Positions 1-7,096 of a stretch of DNA of 11,585 nucleotides are shown here, in pieces; position 1 is the first letter of the stretch; each line of letters opens with the position of its first letter. Position numbers and translations under genes: made by a program. The notes under the pieces were generated by a model. It made no database searches. It was not told the origin of the DNA and saw only the letters and a list, made by a program, of their open reading frames with translations. This DNA is from an uncultured Clostridia bacterium (GTDB taxonomy: Bacteria; Bacillota; Clostridia; Lachnospirales; Lachnospiraceae), in contig CALASV010000289.1 in the NCBI GenBank assembly GCA_937888895.1, forward strand, positions 1 to 11,585, given 5' to 3'.

Positions 1-110
1 TCCGCTGTGTATCCCAGCTTGTAGAATACATCTGTGAAAAACTCAATAATACCTTCCTTTGTTATTTTATCTTTGTTGTGTTTTCTGAAAAGTAATTTTA
101 TTATGACATG
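1..110 (-). other. Minus-strand open frame running off the left edge (unidentified, possibly a gene fragment)
   Basis: Read on the minus strand, positions 110 down to 1 stay open for 36 codons after a TGA at 113-111 and leave the window still open. The translation has a protein-like composition (for example KHNKDKITKEGIIEFFTDVF), but no ATG, GTG or TTG lies in the frame before the window edge. The only nearby ATG (110-108 on the minus strand) is in another frame and hits a stop after two codons. It could be the 5' part of a gene using a rare start, a frameshifted remnant, or the edge of a mobile element whose terminus is the GC-rich hairpin at 132-160. I do not recognise the product and assign no function. 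Confidence 0.25.
76..104 (+). promoter_or_regulatory. Possible sigma-A promoter for the signalling operon
   Basis: TTGTGT at 76-81 and TATTAT at 99-104 are separated by 17 bases. The -10 box matches consensus at 5 of 6 positions and the -35 at 3 of 6. Transcription would start near 111, giving a leader of about 58 bases that contains the hairpin at 132-160 before the GTG start at 169. This is a sequence match only; AT-rich DNA gives many weak matches. Confidence 0.4.
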
Positions 111-131
111 TCAAAATTAGGTTGGTTTCTG

Positions 132-161
132 CCCTCCTCCGGAAATTTTTCGGGGGGGGGG
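132..161 (+). promoter_or_regulatory. RBS-sequestering hairpin with a G10 tract
   Basis: The 5' arm CCCTCCTCCG (132-141) can pair with CGGGGGGGGG (151-160) over ten pairs, including two G-U pairs, with G142-T150, A143-T149 and A144-T148 extending the stem inside the loop. The G run (152-161, ten bases) is the only purine-rich stretch in Shine-Dalgarno position for the GTG at 169, ending 7 bases before it. The CCTCC arm is complementary to ribosome-binding sequence, so the fold would hide the ribosome site. No T-run follows, so it is not an ordinary terminator. The alternative is the terminal sequence of a mobile element. Confidence 0.5.
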
Positions 162-168
162 TACAAAA

Positions 169-1272
169 GTGATAAGTGTAAATAAAAAATCAAAGATAGT
201 AATTCTTTTTATAGCAATTATTCTTATAATATCTATTTTTCTTTTGATTTTTAAAACAAAGTCATCAGAACAACAAACTGCAATAAAAGTAGGATGTATT
301 ATGTCAGGAAAAATAGAAGATAGTGGGTGGAATAGTGTACATTATAATGGAATAAAGTCAGCTTGTGATATGTTAGATGCAGAACTTTTGGTAAAAGAAG
401 ATGTGAAAGAATTTAGTGGAATGTGTAGTTTGGCTATTGAAGAATTAGTAAAAGCAGGGGTTCATATGATTATTCTTTCTAGTTATGGTTATTCCGAAGA
501 AGTGAAGGATATAATAAAAAAATATCCAGAAGTTGTATTTTATGCAAATTCTTCGGAGTATCATGACAAAAATTTAATTTCTTATTTTGCAAGATTGTAT
601 CAAGTAAGATATCTTTCTGGAATTATTGCAGGAATGATGACAAAAAATAATAAAATAGGCTATGTAGCATCTATGGAAAATGATGAAGTAAATAGAGGTA
701 TTAATGCATTTACACTTGGTGTAAAACGAGTAAATAAGGATGCAGAAGTTATTGTTTATTGGACAGGAGCGTGGGAAGATAAGGAAAAAGAAGTAATGGC
801 TGCTAATACTTTAATAGAAAATGCACAAGTGGATATTATAACATATCATCAAAATCGAGATTATGTAGCAGAAGTGGCAGAAAAACAAGGAATTTATTGT
901 ATTGGGTATCATTTGCCACCAGAAAATCTAGCACCTACTTATTTAACAACTGTGGAATGTAAATGGGAACTTATTTATAAGCAATTATTCAATGAATTTT
1001 TAAAAAGAAGAGAAACTTTACAAAGAAATTATTGGATTGGGTTAGAAGAAGATGCAGTAGGATTGTCAGAGTATTCTTCTTTGATTTCAGAAGAAATCAA
1101 AGAAGTAGTAGAACTTGCAAAACAGGAAATTATGGAAGGAAAAGCAGTGTTTTCTGGTTTAATTTATGATACAAGAGGACAACTTCGATGTTATGAAGGG
1201 GAAATGATAAGTGATGAGGCACTATTAGAGCAGTTTGATTGGTTTGTAAAGGGTGTAAAAATCTATGAATAA
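169..1272 (+). CDS. Membrane-anchored BMP/PnrA-family binding protein (probable sensor component)
   Basis: This is a 367-residue extracytoplasmic solute-binding protein of the BMP family (BmpA/PnrA/Med type; many members bind nucleosides). Residues 9-28 form one hydrophobic helix with no lipobox cysteine, so the protein is likely tethered by this helix rather than by lipid. The family pattern follows: a DSGWN segment at 51-55 in place of the usual DKSFN, a RYLSGIIAGMMTK stretch as in family AGYLAG, and the C-terminal pattern ending in DWFVKGV. The usual GYxSDM pocket segment reads GYHLPP, so the ligand may differ. No permease or ATPase gene is adjacent, and the stop overlaps the kinase start by 8 bases. 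That suggests it presents a ligand to the kinase rather than feeding a transporter. The GTG start is the only usable one after the in-frame TAG at 118. Family is solid; the sensor role is inference. Confidence 0.85.
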   Translation: MISVNKKSKIVILFIAIILIISIFLLIFKTKSSEQQTAIKVGCIMSGKIEDSGWNSVHYNGIKSACDMLDAELLVKEDVKEFSGMCSLAIEELVKAGVHMIILSSYGYSEEVKDIIKKYPEVVFYANSSEYHDKNLISYFARLYQVRYLSGIIAGMMTKNNKIGYVASMENDEVNRGINAFTLGVKRVNKDAEVIVYWTGAWEDKEKEVMAANTLIENAQVDIITYHQNRDYVAEVAEKQGIYCIGYHLPPENLAPTYLTTVECKWELIYKQLFNEFLKRRETLQRNYWIGLEEDAVGLSEYSSLISEEIKEVVELAKQEIMEGKAVFSGLIYDTRGQLRCYEGEMISDEALLEQFDWFVKGVKIYE

Positions 1273-3901
1273 GAGGAATAAAAGAAAAGCAAAACGGTAC
1301 ATAAAGCGTTATGTAAAATATTATAAAACAATGATAATGCTTGCAGCATTTATTGTAGTAATTTTAATCGTTGGTGTATTTATGCAAAGCAAGTTGCAAT
1401 CTTTATTGCAATATTATGCTGGAAATCAAGTGACACAACAAGCAGAAGTTTTATCAGAGTTACTAGAGGAAAAGTTTAAGGTAGAGTTGACTTGTTTAGA
1501 ACATGTTTCTGTTTTGATAGAAAAAGATACTATCAATAAAGAAAACATATTGCAAACTTTTGAAGAAATGGAACATTGTACTGCTATGGGGCTTTTAGAA
1601 CTTGGTGGAAAAGCTGTGTATGGGGAAACTTTAAGTATACAGGAATTTTCAGGCATTCAAGATTCGTTTCGTGGAAATAAGGCGATTTCTTATGTAGAAG
1701 GAAAAGGGTTATTGTTTACTGTGCCTGTATATAGTCATAAAAATGTCCGATATGTATTATATAAATATTATGACAATGAATTATTGACAGAAATTTTTCA
1801 TGTGGAATGTTATGATGGAGAAGGAAAAGTTTTTATAACAAATCGAGAAGCACAAGTTATTGTTCCTAGTAAAGATGAAGATTTAGAACAATTTCTTTTT
1901 TATGATGAAACAGGGCAAGAAACTTTTGAACAAATAAAACGAGAGTTAACTATTAGAAAAGCAACTTCAGAACGATATCAAAGAAAAGAAAACTTTCATT
2001 ATTTATTTGTATCAGAAATTGGTACAACAAATTTTTTGTTAGTTGGTACCATTCCAAGAGAAGTTGTATCGGAAGGTATTTCTAATATTACAACCTTGAT
2101 TTGGTGGGTATTCGGTTTATTGCTTTTATTATTAGCGATTGTTTTAGTCTTTTTATTTGGTGCAGAAGAAAAGACGAAAGAAAGTGAAGAGCTTCGAAAA
2201 GCAAAATTATTAGCTGATGCGGCAAATCATGCAAAGAGTGATTTTCTTGCCAATATGTCTCATGAAATTCGTACTCCAATTAATGCAGTTATTGGTATGA
2301 ACGAGATGATTTTAAGAGAATGTCATGAAAGTAACATCAATAAGGAAAATATTTTAGAATATGCAGTCAATGTAGAAAGTGCAAGCAAAAATTTGCTTTC
2401 TATTGTAAATGATATTTTGGACTTTTCTAAAATTGAAGCTGGGAAAATGGAGATTATAGAAGAAAATTATATTTTTAGTTCCTTATTGAATGATGTGGTT
2501 AATATGATAGATTTAAAGGCAAAACAAAAGAATTTGCAATTATTTGTTAAGGTAGATGAGGAATTGCCAAATCAATTATATGGGGATGAAAATAGAATCC
2601 GTCAAGTATTAGTTAATATATTAAATAATGCAGTTAAATATACGAATGAAGGTTATGTACAATTATTTATTGGAAAAGAAACTATCGAAGAGAATAAAAT
2701 TCAATTAAAAATAGTAGTGCATGATACAGGGATTGGTATAAAAAAAGAAGATATGTCAAAGTTATTTGGCACATTTGAGCGTTTAGATATGAAGAAAAAT
2801 CGTAATGTAGAAGGTACAGGTTTAGGTCTTGCGATTACTTCTAAAATGGTAAATTTAATGAACGGAACGCTAGAAGCAGAAAGTATTTATGGTGTTAGTT
2901 CTACGTTTACAGTTTGTTTGCCACAAACAGTAGTAAATCAAGAACGAATTGGAAATTTTCAACAACGATTCAAAGAATATAAACAAAATTTACAGAAGTA
3001 TAAAGAATCTTTTATAGCACCTAATGCAAAAGTAATGGTAGTAGATGATAATAGTATGAATTTATTTGTTGTGAAGAAATTGTTAGAAAAGACGAAAGTA
3101 CAAGTAGTTACTTGTATGAATGGAGAACAATGCTTAAATTTAGCAAAAGTAGATAAATATGATATTATTTTGTTAGACCATATGATGCCAGGTATGGACG
3201 GAATTGAGACATTAAAGAATTTAAAGACAATGGACGATAATCAAAATAAGAATACTCCTGTCATTGCTTTAACAGCAAATGCTATTTTAGGTGCAAGGGA
3301 AGCATATTTAAGAGAAGGATTTGATGATTATTTAAGTAAACCAATTGATGGTATGCATTTAGAAGAACTTTTACAAAAATATATTTCAAAAGAAAAAGTG
3401 AAAAAATCAGAAGAACTAGAACAAAAAGAAGAATTAATAGAAAAAGAAGTACAAAAGGAAGAGATTCAAAAAGCAGAGAGTTCAAAAGAACAAGAAGCTT
3501 TAGAGGTACAAGAAACAGCTATGTTAGAAGAAATAAAAGAACCTGAACAAGAAATAGAAGATTTTGCATGGTTAGATATTGAAACAGGTTTACAATATAG
3601 TATGGATAGTGATGAGATGTATCGAGAATTTTTGCAAATGTTCTGTGATATGAAAGAGGAAAAAAAGACAAGTATTCAAGAATATTATGAAAAAGAAGAT
3701 TGGGAAAACTATACAATTGTAGTACATTCCTTAAAATCTACTTCTAGAAGTGTTGGTTGTATTTTATTGTCAGAAAGAGCAAAAGAATTAGAGTTAGCAG
3801 GACATCAAAATCAAATAGATGTTATTAAAGAAGGTCATAAAGAAATGATAGAAGTTTATGAAAAAACAGTAGAAAAAGCATTACAATACTTAGAATCTTA
3901 A
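1265..3901 (+). CDS. Hybrid sensor histidine kinase with receiver and HPt domains
   Basis: This 878-residue membrane kinase has all the modules of a phosphorelay. A basic N-terminus leads to a TM helix at about 23-40, an extracellular sensor of about 230 residues resembling a Cache domain (44-274), and a second TM helix at about 278-300. A short linker follows, then HisKA with phospho-acceptor H333 in NMSHEIRTP. HATPase_c has its N box around N451-N455, DTGIGI from D487 and EGTGLGL from E516. The receiver (about 589-708) has D594/D595, phospho-acceptor D638 and K692. A Glu/Lys-rich linker (about 710-765) precedes an HPt domain with H821 in VHSLKST. All catalytic residues are present. The expected flow is H333 to D638 to H821 and then to a separate receiver, most plausibly the next gene. 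The signal may be a ligand presented by the overlapping upstream binding protein; this is inference. Confidence 0.93.
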   Translation: MNKRNKRKAKRYIKRYVKYYKTMIMLAAFIVVILIVGVFMQSKLQSLLQYYAGNQVTQQAEVLSELLEEKFKVELTCLEHVSVLIEKDTINKENILQTFEEMEHCTAMGLLELGGKAVYGETLSIQEFSGIQDSFRGNKAISYVEGKGLLFTVPVYSHKNVRYVLYKYYDNELLTEIFHVECYDGEGKVFITNREAQVIVPSKDEDLEQFLFYDETGQETFEQIKRELTIRKATSERYQRKENFHYLFVSEIGTTNFLLVGTIPREVVSEGISNITTLIWWVFGLLLLLLAIVLVFLFGAEEKTKESEELRKAKLLADAANHAKSDFLANMSHEIRTPINAVIGMNEMILRECHESNINKENILEYAVNVESASKNLLSIVNDILDFSKIEAGKMEIIEENYIFSSLLNDVVNMIDLKAKQKNLQLFVKVDEELPNQLYGDENRIRQVLVNILNNAVKYTNEGYVQLFIGKETIEENKIQLKIVVHDTGIGIKKEDMSKLFGTFERLDMKKNRNVEGTGLGLAITSKMVNLMNGTLEAESIYGVSSTFTVCLPQTVVNQERIGNFQQRFKEYKQNLQKYKESFIAPNAKVMVVDDNSMNLFVVKKLLEKTKVQVVTCMNGEQCLNLAKVDKYDIILLDHMMPGMDGIETLKNLKTMDDNQNKNTPVIALTANAILGAREAYLREGFDDYLSKPIDGMHLEELLQKYISKEKVKKSEELEQKEELIEKEVQKEEIQKAESSKEQEALEVQETAMLEEIKEPEQEIEDFAWLDIETGLQYSMDSDEMYREFLQMFCDMKEEKKTSIQEYYEKEDWENYTIVVHSLKSTSRSVGCILLSERAKELELAGHQNQIDVIKEGHKEMIEVYEKTVEKALQYLES

Positions 3902-3923
3902 GTTATGAGAGAAGGAAAAGAAC

Positions 3924-4949
3924 ATGAGTAAAGTTTTAGTTGTAGATGATGATTTTATGAATTTAAGAATGGCAGAAATGATTCTTACGAAACATGGATA
4001 TGAAGTAGTAAAGGCAGAGTCAGGTTTAAAATGTTTGGAATATTTAAAACAAGAACTGGTAGATTTAATTTTATTGGATGTACACATGCCACAAATGGAC
4101 GGTTTTGAAGTGTTAAAGCAATTGAAAGAAAATGAGAGTTTAGCAGAAATTCCTGTTATTTTCTTAACAGCAGATAATGATAAGAAGGTAGAAATTAGAG
4201 GCTTAAAAGAAGGTGCAGCAGATTTTATTACAAAGCCATTTATTGCAGAAATTATGTTGCAACGTGTAAAGACAGAAATAGAATTTATACATTTACAAAA
4301 GCATTTAAAAGAGGAAGTAGAACAGCAGACAAGAAAAGCAGAAGAACGAAGAAAGAAATTAGAACGACTGACTGCACAAGTTATGTTGACGCTTGCAAAT
4401 ACGATTGATGCAAAAGATAGATATACAAATGGACATTCGATTCGTGTAGCGGAGTATGCAAAGGAAATTGCAAAGCGTGATGGAAAGACGGAAAAACAAC
4501 AGGAAGATATTTTCTTTATCGGGTTATTGCATGATATTGGAAAGATAGGTATTCCAAATGCAATTATCAATAAAACTTCAAAGTTAAGTGATGAAGAATA
4601 TAATTTAATTAAAGCACATCCACAAATTGGAGCAGGTATTTTGCAAAATATGGATGAAATCGAAGGTGTAAGCATAGGTGCACATTGGCATCATGAGCGT
4701 TATGATGGAAAGGGATATCCAGATGGTTTAAAGGGAGAGGAAATTCCAGAAATTGCAAGAATTATTAGCGTAGCAGATGTTTACGATACAATGACATCAA
4801 AACGTGCTTATCGAGATGTTTTACCACAGAATGTAGTAAGAGAAGAAATTGAAAAGGGAAAAGGAACACAATTTGACCCTCATTTTGCAGAAATTATGTT
4901 ACAAATCATAGACGAAGATACCGAATATGAGTTAAGAGAACATTCCTAA
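3924..4949 (+). CDS. Response regulator with receiver and HD-GYP domains (c-di-GMP phosphodiesterase)
   Basis: This 341-residue cytoplasmic protein has a receiver domain (about 1-120; phospho-acceptor D52 in LLDVHMPQMDG, conserved K104) and a charged helical linker (about 125-148). The HD-GYP domain runs from about 150 to the end. The HD pair is H203-D204 in HDIGKIGIPN, and the family signature HHERYDGKGYP starts at H256. HD-GYP proteins hydrolyse c-di-GMP to GMP or pGpG using a di- or tri-iron centre; the visible ligand motifs are intact, so activity is expected. It starts 22 bases after the kinase stop with an AGAAGGA ribosome site, so the two are almost certainly cotranscribed, and its receiver is the natural target of the kinase HPt. 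No DNA-binding domain is present. Output would be lower c-di-GMP on phosphorylation; the direction is inferred. Confidence 0.93.
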   Translation: MSKVLVVDDDFMNLRMAEMILTKHGYEVVKAESGLKCLEYLKQELVDLILLDVHMPQMDGFEVLKQLKENESLAEIPVIFLTADNDKKVEIRGLKEGAADFITKPFIAEIMLQRVKTEIEFIHLQKHLKEEVEQQTRKAEERRKKLERLTAQVMLTLANTIDAKDRYTNGHSIRVAEYAKEIAKRDGKTEKQQEDIFFIGLLHDIGKIGIPNAIINKTSKLSDEEYNLIKAHPQIGAGILQNMDEIEGVSIGAHWHHERYDGKGYPDGLKGEEIPEIARIISVADVYDTMTSKRAYRDVLPQNVVREEIEKGKGTQFDPHFAEIMLQIIDEDTEYELREHS

Positions 4950-4953
4950 CAAT

Positions 4954-4982
4954 TTGTTTTTTTGCCCAAAATATTGTATAAT
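4954..4982 (+). promoter_or_regulatory. Probable sigma-A promoter for the ispF operon
   Basis: TTGTTT (4954-4959) and a perfect TATAAT (4977-4982) are 17 bases apart. The start would be near 4989, giving a leader of about 50 bases. No terminator hairpin is visible between the preceding HD-GYP stop (4949) and this promoter, so read-through from the signalling operon is also possible. Confidence 0.6.
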
Positions 4983-5040
4983 ATAAAAACAGACTTGGGA
5001 TATTTGTTTTTATAAAATTGGGAAAGATAGGAGAATAACT

Positions 5041-5628
5041 ATGCGAATTGGAACAGGATACGATGTACATCGTTTAGTCGAGGAACGAGCATTGATATTA
5101 GGAGGAGTTTTAATTCCTTATGAAAAAGGCTTGTTAGGACATTCAGATGCTGATGTATTGTTACATGCAATTATGGATGCATTACTTGGGGCAGCAGCGT
5201 TGGGAGATATCGGAAAGCATTTCCCAGATTCTGATGAAAAATTCAAAGGAATTTCTAGTATTGCTTTATTAAAAGAAGTGAAAAATCTTTTGGATTCGGA
5301 ATTGTTTATTGTAGAAAATATTGATGCTACAATTATTGCCCAGCGTCCCAAATTAGCTCCTTATATTACAGAAATGAGAGAAAATATTGCAGATGCATTA
5401 CAAATTGATATTTCTCAAGTAAATGTAAAGGCAACAACAGAAGAAGGACTTGGCTTTACAGGTAGTGGTGAGGGAATTGCATCACAAGCAGTTTGTTTAC
5501 TGGAAAATGTACGAAATTATTCTTTTAGTGGTAATAACAATGGAGCATATATTTATGATGGAGAACTGGGTGCAGGAACAGCATGTTCTGGTTGTTCTGG
5601 TTGTCATAAACAAGTAGAGAAAGAATAA
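5041..5628 (+). CDS. ispF: 2-C-methyl-D-erythritol 2,4-cyclodiphosphate synthase with Cys-rich C-terminal tail
   Basis: IspF converts CDP-ME 2-phosphate to ME-2,4-cyclodiphosphate and CMP in the MEP pathway to isoprenoids. The start MRIGTGYDVHRL carries metal ligands D8 and H10, with H42 in the segment after GHSDADVLLH, matching the numbering of the E. coli enzyme. The DIGKHFPDSD loop and the KATTEEGLGFTGSGEGIA segment are intact. IspF is normally a trimer of about 155-160 residues, and this core ends near residue 157. An extra tail of about 38 residues follows, rich in Gly/Asn, with C182, C185 and C188 followed by H189 (CSGCSGCH). The tail is not part of the known fold; it could bind a metal or be redox-active, but nothing proves this. 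An AGGAGAA ribosome site precedes the ATG. It heads an apparent operon with the next two genes. Confidence 0.96.
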   Translation: MRIGTGYDVHRLVEERALILGGVLIPYEKGLLGHSDADVLLHAIMDALLGAAALGDIGKHFPDSDEKFKGISSIALLKEVKNLLDSELFIVENIDATIIAQRPKLAPYITEMRENIADALQIDISQVNVKATTEEGLGFTGSGEGIASQAVCLLENVRNYSFSGNNNGAYIYDGELGAGTACSGCSGCHKQVEKE

Positions 5629-5653
5629 AGGTACAACAAAGGAGGAAATAAAA

Positions 5654-6157
5654 GTGAAATTAGTTGTTTGTGTAGATGATAAAATGGGTGTAATGTTTAA
5701 TAAACGCAGACAAAGTAAAGATGCAAAAGTACGAGAAGATATTCTTTTTATGTTAGAAGAAGGGAAAAAGTTGTTTGTAAGTCCTTATACAGCAAAGCAG
5801 TTTTTACCAGAAGAACAAGAAAAATTACACATAAGCGAAACTTTTCTTTTTGATGCAACAGAGGAAGATATTTGTTTTGTAGAAGATAGTGATGTTTCAC
5901 AAATGGGAGATAATATAGAGAGTATTATTTTATATCGTTGGAATAGACATTATCCATCCGATAAATATTTTACTTTAGATTTATCGAAGTATGATTTAGT
6001 ATCTTCTATTGATTTTGTAGGAAATTCTCATCCTGAAATGTTGAAGGAAGAATATAGAAAGAAAGCAAACATAGAACAATTACAAGAGGAGATTTTGCAA
6101 GAAACTGTAATTGAATATGAGGAAGATGTTGTTTTAGAATACGCAAACGAAGAATAG
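5654..6157 (+). CDS. Conserved protein of unknown function (MKLVVCVDD type)
   Basis: This 167-residue protein looks soluble: no signal peptide and no membrane segment. It starts MKLVVCVDDKMGVMFNKRRQ, resembling a family of hypothetical proteins I recall from Lachnospiraceae, sometimes with unreliable nuclease names. Other visible features are a YRWNRHYPSDKYF segment (about residues 96-108) and a very acidic C-terminus (about 130-167, many Glu) that may be disordered or bind a basic partner. The start is GTG at 5654, fixed by a strong AAAGGAGG eight bases upstream. It lies 25 bases after ispF. Its stop overlaps the AGGAGG of the following lipoprotein nuclease gene, so translation of the pair is probably coupled. 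A regulatory or partner role to the nuclease is possible, but only location suggests it. Confidence 0.8.
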   Translation: MKLVVCVDDKMGVMFNKRRQSKDAKVREDILFMLEEGKKLFVSPYTAKQFLPEEQEKLHISETFLFDATEEDICFVEDSDVSQMGDNIESIILYRWNRHYPSDKYFTLDLSKYDLVSSIDFVGNSHPEMLKEEYRKKANIEQLQEEILQETVIEYEEDVVLEYANEE

Positions 6158-6166
6158 GAGGCCAAA

Positions 6167-7039
6167 ATGAAGCATATCAAAAAATATTTGTTAGTATTGA
6201 TTTTTTGTTTGAGTTTATGTGGTTGTGGTACATCAGGAGAATTGGGACAAAATATACAAGATATATTACAAGAATTACCAACAGAAGAAATTACAGATGC
6301 TATCACAGATGTAATTACGGATACGATTGTAGATTTGTTAGAGTCAACGCCAACTCCAACACCCGTGTCAAATACACAATCATCACAATCTTCGGGAAGT
6401 AATAGTGAAGCGAAAGAAGTGACTACGGATTTTAGTGTGATAACAGAAATTTCTTTAGAGGATATTCCTAAATATACAACAGAAGCATTTGCTGTAGTGA
6501 ATGACAATGTGCCATTTTTTACAGTAGATAGTACTTTTACTACTTCATTTGAAGTATATCCAGATTTAGATGAATTAGGTAGATGCCAAATTGTATATGC
6601 AAATGTTGGAACAGATATTATGCCAACCGAAGAAAGAGGAAGTATTAGTTCTGTAAAACCTAGTGGTTGGGTAAACGCTAAGTATGATTGCGTAGACGGA
6701 AGTTATTTATATAATCGTTGTCACTTGATTGGATTTCAGTTGACAGGAGAAAATGCAAATAAAAGAAATTTAATTACAGGAACGAGATATATGAATGTAG
6801 ATGGTATGTTACCATTTGAAAATATGATAGCAGACTACGTAAAAGAAACAAAAAACCATGTGATGTTACGAGTATATCCAATGTTTGATGGGGATAATTT
6901 AGTAGCAGATGGTGTATTGATGGAAGCTTGGTCGGTAGAAGACGATGGAGAAGGTGTTTGCTTTAATGTTTTTGTTTACAATATTCAACCAGGTGTAGAA
7001 ATCAATTATGCTACAGGAGAAAGTAAGTTAGCTGAGTAG
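6167..7039 (+). CDS. Secreted lipoprotein with a DNA/RNA non-specific endonuclease domain
   Basis: This 290-residue protein has an N-terminal lipoprotein signal: KK, then a hydrophobic stretch ending LCGC with C20 as the expected lipidated cysteine. A low-complexity linker follows, with ITDAITDVITDTIVDLL-like repeats, TPTPTP and Ser-rich sequence (about 45-80). The C-terminal part (about 125-285) matches the Endonuclea_NS_2 type (EndA/Spd-like beta-beta-alpha metal nucleases). The core is YNRCHLIGFQLTGENANKRN, with H186 the likely general base and N201 the likely metal ligand. The usual DRGH reads NRCH here. It would act outside the membrane, degrading or processing DNA for nutrient use or uptake; the role is inferred. 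The ribosome site AGGAGG overlaps the stop of the preceding gene, so the two are coupled. Confidence 0.88.
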   Translation: MKHIKKYLLVLIFCLSLCGCGTSGELGQNIQDILQELPTEEITDAITDVITDTIVDLLESTPTPTPVSNTQSSQSSGSNSEAKEVTTDFSVITEISLEDIPKYTTEAFAVVNDNVPFFTVDSTFTTSFEVYPDLDELGRCQIVYANVGTDIMPTEERGSISSVKPSGWVNAKYDCVDGSYLYNRCHLIGFQLTGENANKRNLITGTRYMNVDGMLPFENMIADYVKETKNHVMLRVYPMFDGDNLVADGVLMEAWSVEDDGEGVCFNVFVYNIQPGVEINYATGESKLAE

Positions 7040-7061
7040 TTAGTACAGCCTTAATAAAATC

Positions 7062-7090
7062 TTGACAAAAAACGCTGAATTGCATAGAAT
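7062..7090 (+). promoter_or_regulatory. Strong sigma-A promoter upstream of a short transcript
   Basis: A perfect TTGACA (7062-7067) and TAGAAT (7085-7090, 5 of 6) are separated by exactly 17 bases. This is the best promoter match in the window, and initiation is expected near 7097. Only about 70 bases later lies an intrinsic terminator, so the product is either a small RNA or an attenuated leader for cysE. Confidence 0.7.
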
Positions 7091-7096
7091 AGAGTA

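Noticed and set aside
108..115. The palindrome GACATGTC (106-113) as an operator
   Set aside because: An 8-base palindrome alone is common by chance and no second copy is seen near the promoter.
3890..4675. A 261-codon minus-strand open frame opposite the HD-GYP gene
   Set aside because: It is antisense to a clearly real gene, with composition (many Ser, Cys, Phe, Ile) typical of the reverse complement of AT-rich coding sequence and no domain pattern or ribosome site that I can recognise.
6028..6507. A 159-codon minus-strand frame across the nuclease gene start
   Set aside because: It lies opposite two well-supported genes and reflects their repetitive Thr/Asp and Glu codons read backwards.
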